A DNA stretch of 5,370 nucleotides from Candidatus Nitrosopumilus sp. (GTDB lineage: Archaea; Thermoproteota; Nitrososphaeria; Nitrososphaerales; Nitrosopumilaceae), in NCBI GenBank assembly GCA_022758935.1, contig JAEMQG010000157.1:1-5370 (forward strand), read 5' to 3'. Numbering within the stretch: position 1 is the first letter of the stretch; every line of letters starts with the position of its first letter. Under the pieces are notes generated by a model, which saw only the letters and a list, made by a program, of their open reading frames with translations, was not told where the DNA came from and did no database searches. The translations under genes and the position numbers were made by a program. This document shows, one piece after another, positions 1 to 5,183 of this stretch.

Positions 1-875
1 GCTGCTTTTATCATTAACATGGGTCGTCGTTCTATTTTTGATCTTCCCACAATGACTCTTCTTGCTTTGCCTTTCAAATTTATTATTAAAACTTCAGAGC
101 CTGTCTCCACCTCTGAAAGATAGTTTGTAGTGCCATCTGGAGAAAGTGTATAACAATGTACTGCCCCGGCATTAACTCTAAATGGTCTAGGTGACGTGAA
201 AGATGATCCTATTGATTCATTATGTACTAAAAATAAAAAATTTGATCTGCTTCCAATTAACATTCCCTCTCCTTGGTGAAGCATAGATGCTGTATCTACG
301 CACACTCTTTCACCCTCTCCTACCTCTTTAATTTCAACAATTTTTGCTGGTTTTAAATCAAAACTTCTAGTTCCTAAATATAACAAGGCTTCTCTGACCT
401 CATTAATTGAAGATGTGTTGAAAATTACTCCATCTACTCCTACTTCTAAGATTGAAAACATCTTTCTGACCTCTTCTGGAGTTTTTGCAATTGCAAAAAT
501 TTTTGTATTCACCCTGTGAAGCTTTGCAATTATGTTTTCAAGAGGAATAATTTTCCAATCTTTTACTTCGATTATTACAAAATCTAATCCTTTTTTTGCC
601 TCATTTAGAATATTGTCGATATCTGAATTAGATAGAACTTGAAATTTTTTTCCTATTTTTTTCCCCCTTGGTTTTACGGATCCCTCTTTTTCAAGTACTA
701 TGTATTTAGCAGCAGTGGATGGATACACTGTTTCTAATTTAGTTTTTTTCAAACTTATTTTCTTTGGATCAATGTAAACCAATTTAATCCCCTCTTCTTC
801 TAATTGATGAAGAAATTTCGCTAGTTGTGTCTGGGACACTTTGGGTGAAACTATTAACTCTCTTGTTCTACTCAA
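1..875 (-). CDS. aroB': 3-dehydroquinate synthase II (AroB'), C-terminus cut off by window edge
   Basis: This is the archaeal-type 3-dehydroquinate synthase, which oxidatively deaminates and cyclises ADH (2-amino-3,7-dideoxy-D-threo-hept-6-ulosonate) to 3-dehydroquinate using NAD+. It is cytoplasmic and acts in the shikimate pathway. I read 291 codons; the family runs to roughly 350 residues, so about 60 C-terminal residues lie beyond the left edge. Recognised family segments are RELIVSPK (5-12), VGVDGVIFNT (145-154), VDTASMLHQGEGMLIGS (193-209), PRPFRVNAGAVHCY (229-242) and IERRPML (281-287). The start is TTG at 875, which overlaps the end of aroA' by 8 bases. An in-frame TGA lies two codons upstream, so no earlier start is possible. 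The next candidate, GTG at codon 13, would remove the conserved RELIVSPK segment. The overlap suggests translational coupling. It is unrelated in sequence to bacterial AroB. Confidence 0.93.
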   Translation of the reverse strand, partial: MSRTRELIVSPKVSQTQLAKFLHQLEEEGIKLVYIDPKKISLKKTKLETVYPSTAAKYIVLEKEGSVKPRGKKIGKKFQVLSNSDIDNILNEAKKGLDFVIIEVKDWKIIPLENIIAKLHRVNTKIFAIAKTPEEVRKMFSILEVGVDGVIFNTSSINEVREALLYLGTRSFDLKPAKIVEIKEVGEGERVCVDTASMLHQGEGMLIGSRSNFLFLVHNESIGSSFTSPRPFRVNAGAVHCYTLSPDGTTNYLSEVETGSEVLIINLKGKARRVIVGRSKIERRPMLMIKA

Positions 876-1650
876 TTCTTTTCATTGCTTCCTTTACGGA
901 TTCTTTTTTGAAAATTATTGATGCTAAAGCTTCTACCATTTTCTCTGGTGTTTTGTGTGCAAAAATATTTCTGCCATATGTTACTCCTTTTGCTCCTGCC
1001 ATCATTGCATCTTCTGTCATTTGAAGAATATCTAAATCTGTTTTTGCTTTTGGTCCACCTGCAATAACTATCGGTACTGGTGTACTTTTTACAATCTTTG
1101 CAAATGAATCTATATCTCCAGTGTATACCGTCTTGACGATATCTGCTCCACATTCTGCACCTATTCTTGCTACATGTCCTACAATTTCAGGATCATGTGG
1201 ATTCTTGATGTTTTCTCCTCTTGGATACATCATTGCTAAAAGTGGCATATCCCACTCATGACATTGTTCTGCAATCATTCCAAGATCTTGAAGCATTTCT
1301 GGCTCTTCTTTTCCACCAATGTTGATGTGAAGCGAAACCCCGTCTGCTCCCATTCTGATTGCTTCTTTTACTGTACCTGATATCATCTTGCGATTAGGTG
1401 ACATTGATAATGATGTGCTACTTGAAAAATGAACCAAGACACCAATCTTGGGTGGTTTTGGCAGTATCTTGAAAATTCCTTTATTAATTATAATACTTGT
1501 AAGTCCATGTAATTCACATTTGTAAATTGTAGTAGCGGGGTCTTCAAGACCTTCCATGGGTCCATTGGAAATTCCATGATCCATTGGAATACACAACATT
1601 TTTCCTTTTCTCAGAATTCGATTCATTCTAATTTGATGACCGGATACCAT
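868..1650 (-). CDS. aroA': 2-amino-3,7-dideoxy-D-threo-hept-6-ulosonate (ADH) synthase, AroA'
   Basis: This class I (Schiff-base) aldolase of the DhnA/FbaB family performs the first committed step of the archaeal shikimate route. It condenses a deoxy-ketohexose phosphate with L-aspartate semialdehyde to form ADH. The protein is 260 residues, a (beta/alpha)8 barrel of normal length. Visible motifs are IPMDHGISNGP (21-31, with Asp24-His25), AMMYPRGEN (139-147, with the catalytic-type Tyr142), DIVKTVYTGD (170-179, with Schiff-base Lys173), the phosphate-binding type AGGPK (197-201) and GRNIF (226-230). Residue roles are assigned by recalled similarity to the Methanocaldococcus enzyme MJ0400. The start is ATG at 1650; no in-frame start lies upstream before a stop. 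It is the first gene of an operon with aroB', 8-base overlap. The only real alternative is a fructose-bisphosphate aldolase of the same fold, which the aroB' neighbour makes unlikely. Confidence 0.94.
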   Translation of the reverse strand: MVSGHQIRMNRILRKGKMLCIPMDHGISNGPMEGLEDPATTIYKCELHGLTSIIINKGIFKILPKPPKIGVLVHFSSSTSLSMSPNRKMISGTVKEAIRMGADGVSLHINIGGKEEPEMLQDLGMIAEQCHEWDMPLLAMMYPRGENIKNPHDPEIVGHVARIGAECGADIVKTVYTGDIDSFAKIVKSTPVPIVIAGGPKAKTDLDILQMTEDAMMAGAKGVTYGRNIFAHKTPEKMVEALASIIFKKESVKEAMKRIE

Positions 1651-1675
1651 GGCTGAATCTGTTTTTGGTGCCCTA

Positions 1676-1686
1676 CTTAAAAATAA
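1676..1686 (-). promoter_or_regulatory. TATA-like element of the aroA'-aroB' operon
   Basis: On the minus strand this reads TTATTTTTAAG, about 26-36 bases before the aroA' ATG. That is the spacing expected for an archaeal TATA box driving a leaderless or nearly leaderless mRNA. No Shine-Dalgarno precedes the ATG, which fits. The match to a strong TATA consensus is only fair. Confidence 0.4.
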
Positions 1687-1738
1687 CGTGAATCTTGAAC
1701 TCCAGACTTACTAATTTATGCATACATTATCTCTTTTA

Positions 1739-1760
1739 TTGATCCATTTTTGATTCATTT
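1739..1760. repeat. Two tandem 11-base repeats in the divergent promoter region
   Basis: TTGATCCATTT (1739-1749) is followed directly by TTGATTCATTT (1750-1760), differing at one base. The 11-base period is about one helical turn, so both units would face the same side of the DNA. They lie just upstream of the TATA element at 1773, where an archaeal activator would bind. The sequence is AT-rich and the match could be chance. Confidence 0.3.
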
Positions 1761-1770
1761 TACTATCAAG

Positions 1771-1780
1771 GATTAAATAC
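1771..1780 (+). promoter_or_regulatory. TATA box of the mqnC-like gene
   Basis: GATTAAATAC contains TTAAATA at 1773-1779, which is 29-35 bases before the TTG start at 1808. With usual archaeal TATA-to-start-site spacing, transcription would begin at about 1802-1806. The leader would then be only a few bases long, and no Shine-Dalgarno is seen. This supports the TTG as the true start. Confidence 0.5.
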
Positions 1781-1807
1781 AAATCAGAGTGAAGCTGGTC
1801 AAGTCAA

Positions 1808-2926
1808 TTGAGTCAAATTACTGAACAGGTTAATCGAAGCGACATTGGTGATATTCTTGAAAATTCAATTTGTGGCAAACGTCCCACCCCTCAAGACTGT
1901 CTTAGATTATTAGGGTCAAATGATGTCCACCTAATGGGTCTTGTTTCAGGACATCTTACAAGAAAAAAATTCGGGAAAAAAGCATCTTTCGTAAATAACA
2001 TTATTCTGAATTACACCAATGTTTGTATCACTGATTGTAAATTTTGCGCATTTTATAGATCTCCAGGTTCTAAAGATTCCTATACGTTAACTCTTGATCA
2101 AATTGAATTTCGAGTAAAGGCGGCATGGGAGATGTTTAGGATCAGACAAGTCTTGATTCAAGGTGGACATAATCCAAATTTAAAAATTGAATATTATGAA
2201 GATGCTTTTAAAATGATTAGAAAAAAATTTCCAACTGTTGGAGTTCATGGACTTTCTACATCTGAAATTGACATGATTGCTAGAATTGAAAAATCATCTA
2301 CAAAAGAAGTTTTATCCAGACTAAAAGATGCAGGTCTTCAATCTATTCCCGGCGCAGGAGCTGAAATTCTTGTTGATTCTGTAAAAGATGTGATTAGCCC
2401 AAAAAAAATCTCAAGTGCAGATTGGATTAGAATTATGGAGGAGGCTCATACTCTTGGACTCCCTGCATCTGCAACAATGATGTATGGACACGTAGAAAAT
2501 AATTATGATATCGCAGATCATTTTTTCAAAATTGCTGAGTTACAAGAAAAGACTAACGGATTTATGGCTTTCATTCCTTGGAATTTTGAACCAAATAACA
2601 CTTTGATGCAAAAAGAAAAATTGGTGGAATACGGTACTGGTGGAATTCAACTTTTAAAAATGATAGCCATTTCTAGATTAGTATTTGATGGATTGATTCC
2701 ACATATTCAATCTTCATGGCTTACAAATGGTGTTGGAATGGCACAACTTGCACTTCAATACGGAGCTGATGATTTTGGGGGCACGTTGATTGGCGAAGAG
2801 GTGGTATCATGCACCGGTGCTCGTTCTACCGAGCTTACAGGTAAAATAATTGTAGATGCAATTCATCAAATTGGATATAGTGCAGAAGAGCGAGATAATT
2901 TTTATAATCCTGTCGCTTTACTATAG
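1808..2926 (+). CDS. mqnC: MqnC-type radical SAM enzyme (dehypoxanthine futalosine cyclase)
   Basis: This is probably the radical SAM cyclase that converts dehypoxanthine futalosine to cyclic dehypoxanthine futalosine in the futalosine pathway to menaquinone. The protein has 372 residues, full length for the family. The 4Fe-4S-binding CxxxCxxC is at Cys73, Cys77 and Cys80 (NVCITDCKFCAFYR). A GG motif for SAM follows at 119-120, then PGAGAEI (181-187), SATMMYGHVE (221-230), GFMAFIPWNFEPNNT (251-265), SSWLTNG (302-308) and GADDFGG (319-325). The FIPWxFxPxNT segment is MqnC-like; CofH, the FO synthase half, usually has FVPL there, and MqnE also differs. The start is TTG at 1808: an in-frame TGA at 1790 excludes earlier starts, and the next ATG is codon 43. 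The neighbouring UbiD decarboxylase supports the menaquinone role. A CofH role is the main alternative. Confidence 0.82.
   Translation: MSQITEQVNRSDIGDILENSICGKRPTPQDCLRLLGSNDVHLMGLVSGHLTRKKFGKKASFVNNIILNYTNVCITDCKFCAFYRSPGSKDSYTLTLDQIEFRVKAAWEMFRIRQVLIQGGHNPNLKIEYYEDAFKMIRKKFPTVGVHGLSTSEIDMIARIEKSSTKEVLSRLKDAGLQSIPGAGAEILVDSVKDVISPKKISSADWIRIMEEAHTLGLPASATMMYGHVENNYDIADHFFKIAELQEKTNGFMAFIPWNFEPNNTLMQKEKLVEYGTGGIQLLKMIAISRLVFDGLIPHIQSSWLTNGVGMAQLALQYGADDFGGTLIGEEVVSCTGARSTELTGKIIVDAIHQIGYSAEERDNFYNPVALL
2921..2926. other. Shared stop-codon palindrome CTATAG of two convergent genes
   Basis: The plus-strand gene ends CTA-TAG and the minus-strand gene also ends CTA-TAG, on the same six bases. 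Each last Leu codon is the complement of the other gene's stop. There is thus no intergenic terminator space, and the two mRNAs must overlap at their 3' ends. Confidence 0.95.
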
Positions 2927-4369
2927 TCCATAACTTGACCATTTTGAATCCACTAATTTTTTTGTCTCATCGTCTACTTTGACTTGTTGCTGAATCTCTC
3001 TCATAAATCCCTCATCTCTTGTTTTTTGAGTTGCATCAATTCCTAATTTTGAACCCAAGTTTACAAGTGGTGATGCTGGATCCAATGTATCAGTTGGAGT
3101 ATTGTTGATTATGATCGTATCACGTGCAGCATCTACCCTTGTTGTTATTGCCCATATTACATCATTAAAGTCATGAACGTTAATGTCTTCATCTACTACG
3201 ACAAATATCTTTGTTAGAGCAAGCTGCCCCATTCCCCATAACCCCATCATCACTTTTTTTGCTTGACCGGGATATCTTTTTTTGATGGAGATTATTGCAA
3301 ATCCTTGAAACCAGCCTGCAGATGGCATGCTGAAATCTACTACTTCTGAATGGAACATTTGTATTAGTGGTAAAAATGATCGTTCAATAACCCTTCCAAT
3401 ATACGCATCCTCTAAAACCGGTTTACCTACAACAGTAGTAACATAAATTGGATTTTTTCTTCTCATAATACCTGTTAATGTAAAAGTTGGATATGGTTCA
3501 ATTGGAGTGTAATATCCGGTATGATCTCCGAATGGTCCTTCGTCTCTGATATCACAAGGATCCACATATCCTTCAAAAACAATTTCTGCATTTGCAGGTA
3601 CTTCTAGATCAATTGTTTTACATTTGACCGTTTTAATCCCACGTTTCCTTGTAATTCCTGCAAACAAATACTTGTCAAGTCCTTCTGGAACTGGAGCTAT
3701 CGATGAGAAAATAGTTGCAGGTTCACATCCTATAATTATTGCAGCTTCAATTTTTTCACCTTTTTCTTTTGCGATATCTCCGTGGTGTGCACCACGTTTG
3801 TGTTTTTGCCAATGCATTAACGCATGTGTGCTATCTACAATTTGGATTCTATAAACTCCTAAATTTCTTATTCCTGTTTCAGGATGTTTTGTAGCTACTA
3901 GTCCTAGCGTGATAAAACGTCCAGCGTCATTTGGCCACGATTTTAAAATTGGTATGTTATCAAAAGATGCAGAACTAGATGTAATTTCAGTTACTGGACC
4001 GTTATTTTCCAACTTAGGAAATGAGTCTGTCATTTTTGAAAGTTCAGGTAGTTTCTTAATTTTATTTAGAAATCCTGACGGAATGTCTAATTTTGTCATA
4101 TCTACAATTCTTTGTCCAATTTCTGTAAAATCTGTCATTTCAAGACCGATCTCTAATCTTTTCATTGAACCAAACGCATTACCCAAAACTGGCATGTCGT
4201 AATTTTTTACATTCTCAAAAAGTATAGCTGAGCCATTTGAATACATCTCTCTTCTGAGAATTTCTGCAATTTCTAAATTCGAATCCACCTCTGTTTTGAC
4301 TCTCTTTAATTCCCCGTTTTTTTCTAACTCTATTACAAATTCATGAATATCTTCAATTGGCACAATCAT
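2921..4369 (-). CDS. UbiD-family prenylated-FMN decarboxylase, probably for menaquinone (MqnL-like)
   Basis: This 482-residue protein is a full-length UbiD-family decarboxylase, which uses prenylated FMN supplied by a UbiX-type prenyltransferase. Next to an mqnC gene it most likely decarboxylates the prenylated dihydroxynaphthoate intermediate of the futalosine route; that substrate is inferred. The NxGxYR motif is at 169-174 (Arg174). A His-rich stretch, KHKRGAHHGD, is at 189-198. EGPFGDHTGYY at 277-287 supplies Glu277 and Asp282, which with Arg174 form the family's catalytic triad. VPEGLDKYLFAG (227-238) is notable: where I recall a metal-ligand Glu in UbiD and Fdc1, this protein has Lys233. 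The ATG at 4369 opens the conserved N-terminus. It converges on mqnC with a 6-base overlap. Other UbiD-like decarboxylases of aromatic acids are possible. Confidence 0.88.
   Translation of the reverse strand: MIVPIEDIHEFVIELEKNGELKRVKTEVDSNLEIAEILRREMYSNGSAILFENVKNYDMPVLGNAFGSMKRLEIGLEMTDFTEIGQRIVDMTKLDIPSGFLNKIKKLPELSKMTDSFPKLENNGPVTEITSSSASFDNIPILKSWPNDAGRFITLGLVATKHPETGIRNLGVYRIQIVDSTHALMHWQKHKRGAHHGDIAKEKGEKIEAAIIIGCEPATIFSSIAPVPEGLDKYLFAGITRKRGIKTVKCKTIDLEVPANAEIVFEGYVDPCDIRDEGPFGDHTGYYTPIEPYPTFTLTGIMRRKNPIYVTTVVGKPVLEDAYIGRVIERSFLPLIQMFHSEVVDFSMPSAGWFQGFAIISIKKRYPGQAKKVMMGLWGMGQLALTKIFVVVDEDINVHDFNDVIWAITTRVDAARDTIIINNTPTDTLDPASPLVNLGSKLGIDATQKTRDEGFMREIQQQVKVDDETKKLVDSKWSSYGL
2957..2963 (+). 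terminator. Oligo-T tract, candidate terminator of the mqnC-like gene
   Basis: Seven T residues on the plus strand lie about 31 bases past the mqnC stop, inside the antisense of ubiD. Archaeal RNA polymerase terminates at oligo-T without needing a hairpin. The run also encodes Lys residues of UbiD on the other strand, so it may be coincidental. Confidence 0.35.
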
Positions 4370-4386
4370 TCTAAAAATAGTTCAAG

Positions 4387-4397
4387 TATAAGCTTAA
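4387..4397 (-). promoter_or_regulatory. Possible TATA element of the UbiD-family gene
   Basis: On the minus strand TTAAGCTTATA lies 18-28 bases before the ATG at 4369. The spacing is slightly short for a leaderless transcript but close to the expected window, and no Shine-Dalgarno is seen. Other AT-rich stretches a little further upstream could serve instead. Confidence 0.3.
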
Positions 4398-4416
4398 CTC
4401 GATTTATGTACCGAGA

Positions 4417-4424
4417 TATATTTT
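4417..4424 (+). promoter_or_regulatory. TATA box upstream of the disrupted zinc-ribbon gene
   Basis: TATATTTT is preceded by the purine-containing CGAGA, which could act as a BRE. It lies 49-56 bases before the ATG at 4473. Transcription would start at about 4445, giving a leader of about 25-30 bases that carries the Shine-Dalgarno at 4461. This differs from the leaderless layout of the neighbouring genes. Confidence 0.45.
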
Positions 4425-4460
4425 TGAAATGATTTTGACACATGCATTTTAATTCCTATA

Positions 4461-4466
4461 GGAGTG
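4461..4466 (+). promoter_or_regulatory. Shine-Dalgarno GGAGTG of the disrupted zinc-ribbon gene
   Basis: GGAGTG, six bases before the ATG at 4473, is a close match to the anti-Shine-Dalgarno complement. It is the only clear ribosome binding site in the window. It supports 4473 as the start and argues that this short frame is, or was, a real gene. Confidence 0.6.
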
Positions 4467-4472
4467 AAATTT

Positions 4473-4634
4473 ATGATAGTCAAAGACAAATGTGTTGTAT
4501 GTAAAGGAACTGAATCTATGGAGTTATTGGATTCTTAATGTCCTTTCTGTAATGTAACTGGCGAACCGACTAAATCAGCAAAATCCTACCTTGATTCTCA
4601 TATCTGTCGATGTATTTTTCTTGATGGAACATAA
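4473..4634 (+). pseudogene. Small zinc-ribbon-like protein, interrupted by an in-frame TAA at codon 22
   Basis: Reading from ATG 4473 gives 21 residues containing CVVCKGTE (Cys7, Cys10), then TAA at 4536-4538. The same frame continues for 31 codons with CPFC (codons 23-26), NVTGEP and CRC (codons 45-47), ending at TAA 4632-4634. Cys pairs on both sides of the stop, with CxxCxGT and CPFCNxTG spacing, look like one DnaJ-type zinc-ribbon protein of about 53 residues. The simplest ancestor is a CAA (Gln) codon mutated to TAA. The downstream half has no ATG, GTG or TTG in frame, so it cannot be started independently. The closest out-of-frame ATG, at 4538, gives only four residues. TAA is not a known archaeal Sec or Pyl codon. 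A sequencing error is the main alternative. No specific function is recognised; zinc binding is inferred from the cysteines. Confidence 0.65.
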
Positions 4635-4647
4635 TATTCTGTGTAAC

Positions 4648-4653
4648 AAAAAA
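4648..4653 (-). terminator. Oligo-T tract, candidate terminator of the 125-residue gene
   Basis: Six T residues on the minus strand lie about 54 bases past the stop of the leftward gene, in the 72-base gap before the disrupted zinc-ribbon frame. This is a plausible archaeal oligo-T terminator. No hairpin is evident. Confidence 0.35.
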
Positions 4654-4706
4654 TGTCTTCATGATACTTCAAATAAGCCAAAAATTTTACTGTCTTGAAT
4701 AGCGAT

Positions 4707-5084
4707 TTATCCCATCGGTGGAAGTTCGTTCTTTCTTTCATGACCGCCAGATCCAAATTTACAATAAAAACACAATTCTGATTGCATGTACTTTAACTGC
4801 TCTACTTGAATAGCACCTAGTTTCAGTGCAATCTTTGTTAGAATTCTATATTTTAATGGCATGGATGGGATTACTTCCTCTATGTATACTTTGTAATGAT
4901 CAGGACAAAATTTTAGAGTTACCCTGGATGGTTCTTTTCCTTTTTCATTGACTTGTTTTGTAAAGTGAACTTGTTCTCTAATGTATTCATGTTTTGGGCA
5001 TGGACAATCCTTTCCACCAGGATGTTTATACGCAGGGGTGTTTTTCCAGTCAAATCCCGGATATTCTTTCTCAAAATCATCCAT
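4707..5084 (-). CDS. Uncharacterised Cys/His-containing protein, possibly metal-binding
   Basis: I do not recognise this 125-residue soluble protein. It has no signal peptide or obvious membrane segment. Cys and His residues fall in three clusters: CPCPKH (Cys27, Cys29, His32), FCPDH (Cys60, His63) and CFYC plus a later His (Cys105, Cys108, His115). This could form one or two zinc sites or hold an Fe-S cluster; that is inference from spacing only. Residues 75-101 look helical and basic. The start is ATG at 5084, opening MDDFEKEYPG. A TATA element (TTTTATAT) lies 25-32 bases upstream, which fits a leaderless mRNA. Another ATG 19 bases upstream is out of frame. The gene is divergent from the KPAEV-repeat gene, with which it shares a palindrome-containing promoter region. 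It is probably a lineage-restricted thaumarchaeal protein. Confidence 0.8.
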   Translation of the reverse strand: MDDFEKEYPGFDWKNTPAYKHPGGKDCPCPKHEYIREQVHFTKQVNEKGKEPSRVTLKFCPDHYKVYIEEVIPSMPLKYRILTKIALKLGAIQVEQLKYMQSELCFYCKFGSGGHERKNELPPMG

Positions 5085-5108
5085 TGTTACAACTAGTGCT
5101 CATTATAC

Positions 5109-5116
5109 ATATAAAA
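5109..5116 (-). promoter_or_regulatory. TATA box of the 125-residue gene
   Basis: On the minus strand this reads TTTTATAT, exactly 25-32 bases before the ATG at 5084, ideal for leaderless transcription. Its upstream part lies inside the 22-bp palindrome, so a protein bound there would compete with TBP/TFB. Confidence 0.6.
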
Positions 5117-5132
5117 CTTGATCAAGTTTTAT
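5111..5132. promoter_or_regulatory. 22-bp perfect palindrome, candidate operator between divergent genes
   Basis: The half site ATAAAACTTGA is followed directly by its exact reverse complement, TCAAGTTTTAT, with TGATCA at the centre. Symmetry stops at the next base pair on each side. The palindrome covers the TATA/BRE region of the leftward gene and lies about 20 bases upstream of the TATA box of the rightward gene. This is the layout of a dimeric transcription factor site that controls one or both. A terminator hairpin is unlikely because it sits upstream of both starts. Confidence 0.55.
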
Positions 5133-5152
5133 CCTGCAAATAGACCCAAATG

Positions 5153-5160
5153 TAAATAAA
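5153..5160 (+). promoter_or_regulatory. TATA box of the KPAEV-repeat gene
   Basis: TAAATAAA lies 24-31 bases before the ATG at 5184. This is the expected position for a leaderless archaeal transcript, and there is no Shine-Dalgarno before the ATG. Confidence 0.5.
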
Positions 5161-5183
5161 CCCCAGAAATACATCCAAACTAA

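Noticed and set aside
827..1024. Plus-strand open frame of 65 residues with hydrophobic sequence
   Set aside because: It is antisense to well-conserved aroA' and aroB' coding sequence and has no promoter or ribosome binding site; it is a shadow frame.
872..1153. Minus-strand open frame of 93 residues
   Set aside because: It is a +1 shadow of the aroA' gene, which has conserved catalytic motifs in the other frame.
1808..2926. CofH (FO synthase subunit 2) or MqnE as the identity of the radical SAM gene
   Set aside because: The FIPWxFxPxNT segment and the UbiD neighbour favour MqnC. CofH is kept as the second choice.
3624..4202. Two plus-strand open frames of 76 and 97 residues
   Set aside because: Both are antisense to the UbiD-family gene, whose motifs run unbroken through the region; no supporting signals were seen.
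4398..4415. Short inverted repeat CTCG...CGAG in the ubiD/zinc-ribbon intergenic region
   Set aside because: Four-base arms with a ten-base loop are expected by chance.
4536..4538. Stop-codon recoding (selenocysteine or pyrrolysine) in the small zinc-ribbon frame
   Set aside because: The codon is TAA; known archaeal recoding uses TGA or TAG. No recoding element is evident.
5111..5132. Palindrome as a transcription terminator hairpin or a CRISPR-type repeat
   Set aside because: It lies upstream of both flanking genes, has no loop, and occurs only once in the window.
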